DNA of 11,060 nt, taken from the NCBI GenBank assembly GCA_023268575.1, contig JALRCL010000407.1:1-11060 (forward strand), written 5' to 3'. The notes beneath the pieces were generated by a model. The model ran no database searches. It saw nothing but the letters and a program-made list of their open reading frames with translations, and was not told the origin of the DNA. Source of the DNA: Patulibacter sp. (lineage in GTDB: Bacteria; Actinomycetota; Thermoleophilia; Solirubrobacterales; Solirubrobacteraceae). This document shows positions 6,712 to 11,060 of this stretch, one piece after another (the stretch's first letter is position 1; each line of letters opens with the position of its first letter). Made by a program: the position numbers and the translations under genes.

Positions 6712-6726
6712 GCCGCGGTCCGCGGC
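6712..6726. promoter_or_regulatory. 15-bp perfect dyad in a divergent intergenic region
   Basis: GCCGCGG-T-CCGCGGC is a perfect inverted repeat with 7-bp arms and a single central base. It lies in the 172-bp gap between the divergent HadA-type gene and the secreted-protein gene, 27-41 bases upstream of the GTG at 6685. It could be an operator or a transcript hairpin. GC-only palindromes also arise by chance here. Confidence 0.25.
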
Positions 6727-6857
6727 AGGGCGCCGATGCTAGTCGCGCCGCCCGTCGCGGGCCCCGCCGTCTCCGCGACGCACCCTGCGGCCGTCGGGGC
6801 CGCGGGTCCTCGGCGGTCCGGCGCATCCGCCCGGATGATCCGGCAGCATGCCCCGGC

Positions 6858-8993
6858 GTGTCTCCGTCCCGCCTCGTCCGACACGCCTCCCCCGTCCTCC
6901 TCACCGCCGTCGCGTCCGGGGTCGTCTGGGCCGCCTCCGCCGCCGCTCAGGACGGCGGGGCCACGCCGCCGGTGGGCACCGGCACGACGCCGACGACCAC
7001 GACGCCCGGCGGCGGCGCGGTCACCGGCTCGCCGAGCCAGACGGCCGAGGGCCAGCTCCAGGCCGCCGACCCCGGCGACCTCTGGGCCGCCGCGGACGCG
7101 CTGGCCACGGCGCTGGACCGGTACTGGAACCCGTCGCTGGGCGCCTACGTCGTCGACGGCAGCGTGCGCGTGCGCCTGAACGCCGAGATGCTCCTGCTGC
7201 ACTCCTACGCCGCGGTCGCGGGCCGCCGGACCGGCGCGGCGGCCCGGCCCGACCGCGTCGAGCCGCTCACGCGCCTGCTCACGACCGACATGTACCTCGC
7301 CACGCTCGACGGCCAGGTCACGCCGGCGGTGCAGGAGGGGCGGACCGTCACCGCCCACGCCCCGGGGTTCACCGACCTCAACGGCACCGCGTCGTCGATG
7401 CACCACGCGCTGGACGCGGTGGCGATGCGCGCGCTGGCCACGAGCTGGCGGGCGCGGGACGCGGTGCGGCTCTCGGCCGGCACCCGGGCCCTCGTGCAGG
7501 ACCGCGTCGCGGCCGTCGCGCGCTCGCCGTTCTGGCGCTCGCCGAGCCGGCTGCTGAACCAGGTGAACTGGAACGCGGACGTCTACGCGGCAGACGCGAC
7601 CGTCAACGGCGACGCGACCCTCCTGCGGCAGGACTACGCGCAGCAGCTCGGCTGGTTCCTCCAGCACAGCCGGACGACCGCGTACCCCGGTGGCACGTCG
7701 AACCTCGCTCAGGGTCTGGGCTTCCGCTACGCCCCGCACCGGCCCGCGAGCAACGCCGCCAACCAGGTCGACACCTCGGAGTATGCATCGATCGCGTTCG
7801 GCGCGCTGGCGTACTACGACGAGGCGGTCGCGGCCGGCATGACGCCGCTGTCGACCACCGACCAGCGGCGCCTGCGGAACTGGACGCGGCGGATCGCGTT
7901 CGGCGACTGGAGCAACGCCGGGATCCTCAACTGGGACTCCGGCAAGGGCATCCAGCGGCTGCAGCTCACGCAGTACTGGGCGCTGGCGCTGCGCGGGTTC
8001 GCCGCCGGCCTCGCCGGATCGGCCGGCACGCCGGGCCTGTCGGACCAGACGGGCACCGCACGCGCGCTCGTGCGGCAGGCCGTCCGCCGCTACCAGCGCC
8101 GCGCGGTGCAGACCGGCTCCGTGATCCTGCCGGCCGCCGACTACGGCTTCACCGGCAGCAACCTCGTCTCGGACTCCTTCGACGGCCTGACGGGCACCGC
8201 ACGGTTCGCCGCCGTCCTCGCCGAGCTCGCCGACCGCGGACTCGCGACCGGGACCGGGACCCCGCTGCCCGACGCCACCGCGCACGACGCCGACCTCGGC
8301 CGCCTCGCGGTGGAGACCGAGCGCTACCAGGCGGCGATCGTCCGGCCGTGGTCGCCGCTGACGACCGGCGGGCTCGAGCCCTCGCGGATCCTCGACGCCG
8401 CCGGCCGGCCCCTGACGAGCATGGGCGGTCGTGGCACCGGGTCGCTCGGCCTGGAGCTGCGGCGCGGGTCGAGCGTCCTCGTCGACACCCAGCCCGGGCG
8501 CACGCGCAAGGCCCAGAGCGCGCTGACCGTCCCGAGCGCCTACCGCAACGCCTCGCGCGCGCTGAGCGGGACGCTGACGGCGAAGGGCCGCGACGGCGCG
8601 AGCGACCTGACCGTCGACGTCGCCCACCGGATCAGCCGCGGCTCGATCCGCACGACCTACACGATCCGCAACCGGCGCTCCGGCACCGTGACCGCGCTGC
8701 TGCGGATCCCGACCTACGGCGGGACGAGCGGCGGCTCGCTGGAGGTCGGCGAGCGCCCGAGCGCGAGCTGGCTCCGGGGCACGCGCACGATCGTCGCGCC
8801 GAGCGGCGGTCGCTTCTCGCTGCGCCTCAAGGGCCTGCCGCGCGGCGCCCGCGCGACCGTCGTGCGGGCCGCGGCCCAGCGCGGCAACCCGCAGCCGGGC
8901 CCGCAGCTGCGCGTGACGGCCACGGTGCCGCGCGGCACGACGCGGATCGAGCGGCTGCTCTCGATCCCGCGGCTCACCGGGAGCGACCGCTAG
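6858..8993 (+). CDS. Secreted protein of unknown family, helical domain plus beta-rich C-terminus
   Basis: I do not recognise this 711-residue protein. A signal peptide is clear: basic start, hydrophobic core 11-24 and an Ala-rich cleavage site near AAA-QD (30-31). A low-complexity Thr/Gly/Pro linker follows (about 33-60). Residues 70-460 are mainly amphipathic helix with many conserved-looking aromatic and polar turns, such as NQVNWNADVY (234-243), GLGFRYAPHRP (286-296) and DTSEYASIAFGALAYYDEA (305-323). Residues 470-711 become Ser/Thr/Gly/Arg-rich and alternate like beta strands. An alpha/alpha barrel followed by a beta-sandwich is the layout of several polysaccharide lyases and glycan-processing enzymes, so an extracellular glycan role is possible, but no catalytic motif is certain. 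GTG 6858 is chosen because the signal peptide starts there; the Shine-Dalgarno is poor. It is convergent with the SDR gene, only 12 bp apart. Confidence 0.8.
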   Translation: MSPSRLVRHASPVLLTAVASGVVWAASAAAQDGGATPPVGTGTTPTTTTPGGGAVTGSPSQTAEGQLQAADPGDLWAAADALATALDRYWNPSLGAYVVDGSVRVRLNAEMLLLHSYAAVAGRRTGAAARPDRVEPLTRLLTTDMYLATLDGQVTPAVQEGRTVTAHAPGFTDLNGTASSMHHALDAVAMRALATSWRARDAVRLSAGTRALVQDRVAAVARSPFWRSPSRLLNQVNWNADVYAADATVNGDATLLRQDYAQQLGWFLQHSRTTAYPGGTSNLAQGLGFRYAPHRPASNAANQVDTSEYASIAFGALAYYDEAVAAGMTPLSTTDQRRLRNWTRRIAFGDWSNAGILNWDSGKGIQRLQLTQYWALALRGFAAGLAGSAGTPGLSDQTGTARALVRQAVRRYQRRAVQTGSVILPAADYGFTGSNLVSDSFDGLTGTARFAAVLAELADRGLATGTGTPLPDATAHDADLGRLAVETERYQAAIVRPWSPLTTGGLEPSRILDAAGRPLTSMGGRGTGSLGLELRRGSSVLVDTQPGRTRKAQSALTVPSAYRNASRALSGTLTAKGRDGASDLTVDVAHRISRGSIRTTYTIRNRRSGTVTALLRIPTYGGTSGGSLEVGERPSASWLRGTRTIVAPSGGRFSLRLKGLPRGARATVVRAAAQRGNPQPGPQLRVTATVPRGTTRIERLLSIPRLTGSDR

Positions 8994-9005
8994 CGCGCCG
9001 GCGGA

Positions 9006-9800
9006 TCAGAGGAACGACGGCACCGAACCGCCGTCGACCGACCACGCCGCGCCGGTCGCGAAGCCCGCGCGGGGCGAGACGAGCAGCGCGATCGCGTCGG
9101 CGATCTCCTCCGGGCGGCCGAAGCGCCCCAGCGGCACCCGTGCCCGAGCGCGCGCCAGGGCCTCCTCGCGGTCGATCCCCGACGCCTCCGCCGCCTGGTC
9201 GGCGAGACCACCGGGGGCCAGCCACATCTCGCTGTCGATCGGCCCCGGGGCGACCGCGTTGACCCGTACGCCACGCGGCGCCAGGTGCTCGGCCCACGCG
9301 CGCGACAGCGCGAGCTGGGCCGACTTGCCCACGCCGTAGGCCATGTTGCTCGGCGAGGGCCGCTTGCCCGAGGAGGACGAGACGAGCACGACCCGGCCGC
9401 CGCCGTCGGCCGCGGCGAGCGGCTCGGCGGCCTCGAGCAGGAAGCGGTGGGCGGCCAGGACGTTGAGCTCCCACTGCGCGCGCCAGTCCTCCTCGGTGAG
9501 CTCCTCGACGCTCGCCCGGCGCGACGCCCCGGCGCAGAGCACCGCGCCGTCGAGGCGCCCGACCCGGTCGAGGTGCGCCGCGACGATCCGCCGGCCGGCG
9601 TCGGGCTCGGTGACGTCCTGCGCGAGCGTCGCGTGCGGCCCGCCGGGCAGGGTGCCGAGCGCCGCGCGCAGGCGCCCCTCGTCGCGCGCGACGAGCAGCA
9701 GGCGGGCGCCCTCGCCGGCCAGCCGCGCGGCCACCGCGGCCCCGATCCCGCTGGTGGCGCCGGTGAGGACGATCGCGTGGCCGCGCAGCTCGAGATCCAT
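9006..9800 (-). CDS. Short-chain dehydrogenase/reductase (classical SDR)
   Basis: This is a Rossmann-fold NAD(P)-dependent oxidoreductase of 264 residues, normal classical SDR length. The cofactor motif TGATSGIG is at 13-20. VAR at 37-39 with Arg39 after beta-2 hints at NADP preference, which is inference. The usual NNAG reads LCAG (88-91). The catalytic set is present: Asn113, Ser142, Tyr155 and Lys159 (YGVGK). NAVAPGPIDSEM (181-192) is the typical post-catalytic loop, and PLGRFGRPEEIADAIALLVS (223-242) plus a TGxxWxVDGG end are classic for 3-oxoacyl-ACP reductase-like SDRs. The substrate cannot be named. GGGAA 10 nt before ATG 9800 is a weak ribosome site. It is head-to-head with the beta-propeller gene, 60 bp apart. 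Confidence 0.93.
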   Translation of the reverse strand: MDLELRGHAIVLTGATSGIGAAVAARLAGEGARLLLVARDEGRLRAALGTLPGGPHATLAQDVTEPDAGRRIVAAHLDRVGRLDGAVLCAGASRRASVEELTEEDWRAQWELNVLAAHRFLLEAAEPLAAADGGGRVVLVSSSSGKRPSPSNMAYGVGKSAQLALSRAWAEHLAPRGVRVNAVAPGPIDSEMWLAPGGLADQAAEASGIDREEALARARARVPLGRFGRPEEIADAIALLVSPRAGFATGAAWSVDGGSVPSFL

Positions 9801-9860
9801 GCGGCGGATGTTCCCGCGCCTGCGACGCGGGCGCGCCGCGGTGTGCGACCCTTGCCCGCG

Positions 9861-10871
9861 ATGCTCGGACGGAGTGCTCCCCCACAGACCGACGGCGCGC
9901 GGCGCCTTCGGGTCGCCGCGGCCCTCGCCGCCGGCGCGCTGGTGCCCCTGGCCGCCGCCGCGACCGCCCCGGCCGCGGTCGTCATCCAGCGCGGCGCCGA
10001 CAACGCGATCGCGGTGCTCGGCGACGACCCGACGAACCCGACCGTCGTCGGCACGGGACGGTGCCCCGTCCTGACGCCCGACGGTGGCACGGTCCTCTTC
10101 CACAGCGTCGCCGACGACGCCCTCTTCGCGGTCCCCGTCACCGGCGGCGAGCCGCGCCTGCTGGCCCCCGGTGCCGTCGCGACGAGCTCCTGCAGCCGCC
10201 AGGCCGTCGTCTCGGCCGACGGCTCGACGGTCGCGGCGCAGACGAAGAACCGCAAGATCATGCTCGTGAAGCTCGCCGACGGCGCGCTCACGCGGCTGCG
10301 CGCCACGACCGTCTCGCAGCTGGCGGTCGTGCCCGGCGGCGGCTCGGTCGTCATCGACCGCAACGCCAAGGGCGGCGGCATCGACCTCTACAGCGTGCGC
10401 AACCGGGCGAAGCTCGACCGCCGCCGGCTGACGCGCGACCGCGTGAGCTTCTCCCCGACCTGGGCGGGCGGCCGGATCGTCTACTCCCGGATCCAGGGCG
10501 GCCGCTCCACCCTGCGATCGCTGAACACGAAGAACCGCAGCTCGAAGCTCCTCCTGCGGCGGCCGAAGGGCTGGCTCGTGTCGGCGATCGGCATCGGCCC
10601 GAACGGCAGCACGGTGCTCGCCACCACCCAGAAGTTCCGCGAGCGCAAGAGCGGCCTGCAGACGACCGGTCCCGTCCGGATCGGCGCCGTCTCCAGCCGC
10701 GGCAAGGTCACGTGGCGCCTGCTCTCCCCCGACGAGCAGCTGCTCTCGGGCGTCGACGGCGGCACCGCGGCGTTGACCGTCACGCCGAGCGGAGAGCTCA
10801 TCCGCGTCGGCCTCGCCGACGGCTCGCGGACGGTGCTCACCACGGGCATCGTCTCCGCCTACGGCTCGTAG
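9861..10871 (+). CDS. Secreted TolB-like beta-propeller protein
   Basis: This is an exported protein of 336 residues. Residues 14-39 form a signal peptide (RRLR, an Ala/Leu-rich core, cleavage near APA-AV). The mature part repeats a short unit of the WD40-like/TolB type, with phrases such as PVLTPDGGTVLFHS (69-82), AVVSADGSTVAAQ, AVVPGGGSVVID, PTWAGGRIVYSR and GIGPNGSTVLATT, spaced about 40-50 residues, which indicates a beta-propeller of roughly six blades. Cys68 and Cys111 are the only cysteines seen and could form a disulphide outside the cell. Such propellers usually bind partners; no catalytic residues are evident and the ligand is unknown. No clear Shine-Dalgarno precedes ATG 9861; the signal peptide supports this start. 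A strong hairpin begins 8 bases after the stop. Confidence 0.82.
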   Translation: MLGRSAPPQTDGARRLRVAAALAAGALVPLAAAATAPAAVVIQRGADNAIAVLGDDPTNPTVVGTGRCPVLTPDGGTVLFHSVADDALFAVPVTGGEPRLLAPGAVATSSCSRQAVVSADGSTVAAQTKNRKIMLVKLADGALTRLRATTVSQLAVVPGGGSVVIDRNAKGGGIDLYSVRNRAKLDRRRLTRDRVSFSPTWAGGRIVYSRIQGGRSTLRSLNTKNRSSKLLLRRPKGWLVSAIGIGPNGSTVLATTQKFRERKSGLQTTGPVRIGAVSSRGKVTWRLLSPDEQLLSGVDGGTAALTVTPSGELIRVGLADGSRTVLTTGIVSAYGS

Positions 10872-10878
10872 ATCCGCC

Positions 10879-10909
10879 TCCCGGGCGCGGCGCTCCGCCG
10901 GGCCCGGGA
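10879..10909 (+). terminator. Strong GC hairpin, terminator without a T-run
   Basis: TCCCGGGC (10879-10886) pairs perfectly with GCCCGGGA (10902-10909). Inside it, after one G-G mismatch, CGGCG (10888-10892) pairs with CGCCG (10896-10900) around a CTC loop, giving 13 pairs in all. It starts 8 bases after the beta-propeller stop. No T-run follows; such hairpins are often called terminators in high-GC actinobacteria. By symmetry it could act on both strands. Confidence 0.65.
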
Positions 10910-11014
10910 CCGCGCGCGCCCGGCACGCCGTCGCGCGGGCTCAGGACCTGTTTCGGAACGACGCGGCGCGCGGATGAGACCGCTGACCCATCGCCTCGCA
11001 CCACCCGGATCCTC

Positions 11015-11033
11015 GGTCAGACCACCAGTCTGG
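11015..11033. promoter_or_regulatory. Paired 9-bp palindromes, GntR/FadR-like operator candidate
   Basis: Two perfect 9-bp palindromes, GGTCAGACC (11015-11023) and CCAGTCTGG (11025-11033), are separated by one base. On the minus strand the first reads within TGGTCTGACCG, one base off the TGGTCNGACCA pattern known for FadR-subfamily GntR regulators. A further CTGACC at 10983-10988 is an inverted copy of GGTCAG. The regulated gene would lie to the right of the window. The match is by eye only. Confidence 0.35.
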
Positions 11034-11060
11034 CTCGCGGAACCGGCCGGCGCGACGCTC

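Noticed and set aside
5775..8627. A 950-codon minus-strand frame ending in the MaoC protein
   Set aside because: The MaoC gene starts at 6227 with its own ribosome site. Upstream sequence in this frame is antisense to the secreted-protein gene.
6848..9262. An ATG at 6848 opening an 804-codon frame
   Set aside because: That frame is Arg-rich and low in hydrophobic residues. The neighbouring GTG 6858 frame gives a signal peptide and normal codon bias.
10974..11060. ATG at 10974 as the start of a plus-strand gene
   Set aside because: No Shine-Dalgarno is present and the 29 visible codons show no family resemblance; it cannot be supported without more sequence.

Overview
The window is very GC-rich. 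Its codons almost all end in G or C, so long open frames appear on every strand as artefacts; the real genes were picked by protein family and codon bias. It looks like ordinary chromosome from a high-GC actinobacterium. The hrcA-dnaJ pair without dnaK/grpE, followed by prmA and phoH, together with secreted proteins of unknown family, suggests a deep lineage such as Thermoleophilia (Solirubrobacterales-like). That placement is inference and was not checked by any search.

Left part, minus strand (1-3849): a stress and translation cluster reads hrcA, dnaJ, prmA, then phoH, which runs off the left edge. hrcA/dnaJ overlap as ATGA and dnaJ/prmA as TGATG, so the three are probably one translationally coupled operon. 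phoH is separated by about 240 bases that hold hairpins, a good -10 box (TATGAT) and a possible leaderless 39-codon upstream ORF. Divergent from hrcA, on the plus strand (3952-5727), are an M50-like membrane metallopeptidase with an HEGAH motif and a six-helix YihY/BrkB-family membrane protein.

Middle (5775-8993): two small MaoC/hot-dog proteins on the minus strand overlap by ATGA. They look like a HadA/HadB-type heterodimeric enoyl-thioester hydratase. Divergent from them is a 711-residue secreted protein that I do not recognise. It has a signal peptide, a low-complexity Thr/Gly/Pro linker, a helical domain rich in aromatic residues and a beta-rich C-terminal part. The architecture recalls polysaccharide lyases, but no catalytic family motif is certain.

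Right part (9006-11060): a classical SDR oxidoreductase on the minus strand is head-to-head with a secreted TolB-like beta-propeller protein on the plus strand. After the propeller gene comes a strong GC hairpin without a T-run. The last 150 bases are less GC-rich and carry clustered GGTC/GACC palindromes resembling a GntR/FadR-type operator, plus the possible tail of a gene entering from the right.

I see no mobile element, CRISPR array, tRNA, rRNA or phage gene. I do not see a clearly new multi-gene system. The best candidates for new biology are the secreted 711-residue protein, the leaderless ORF ahead of phoH, and the operator-like palindromes at the right edge.
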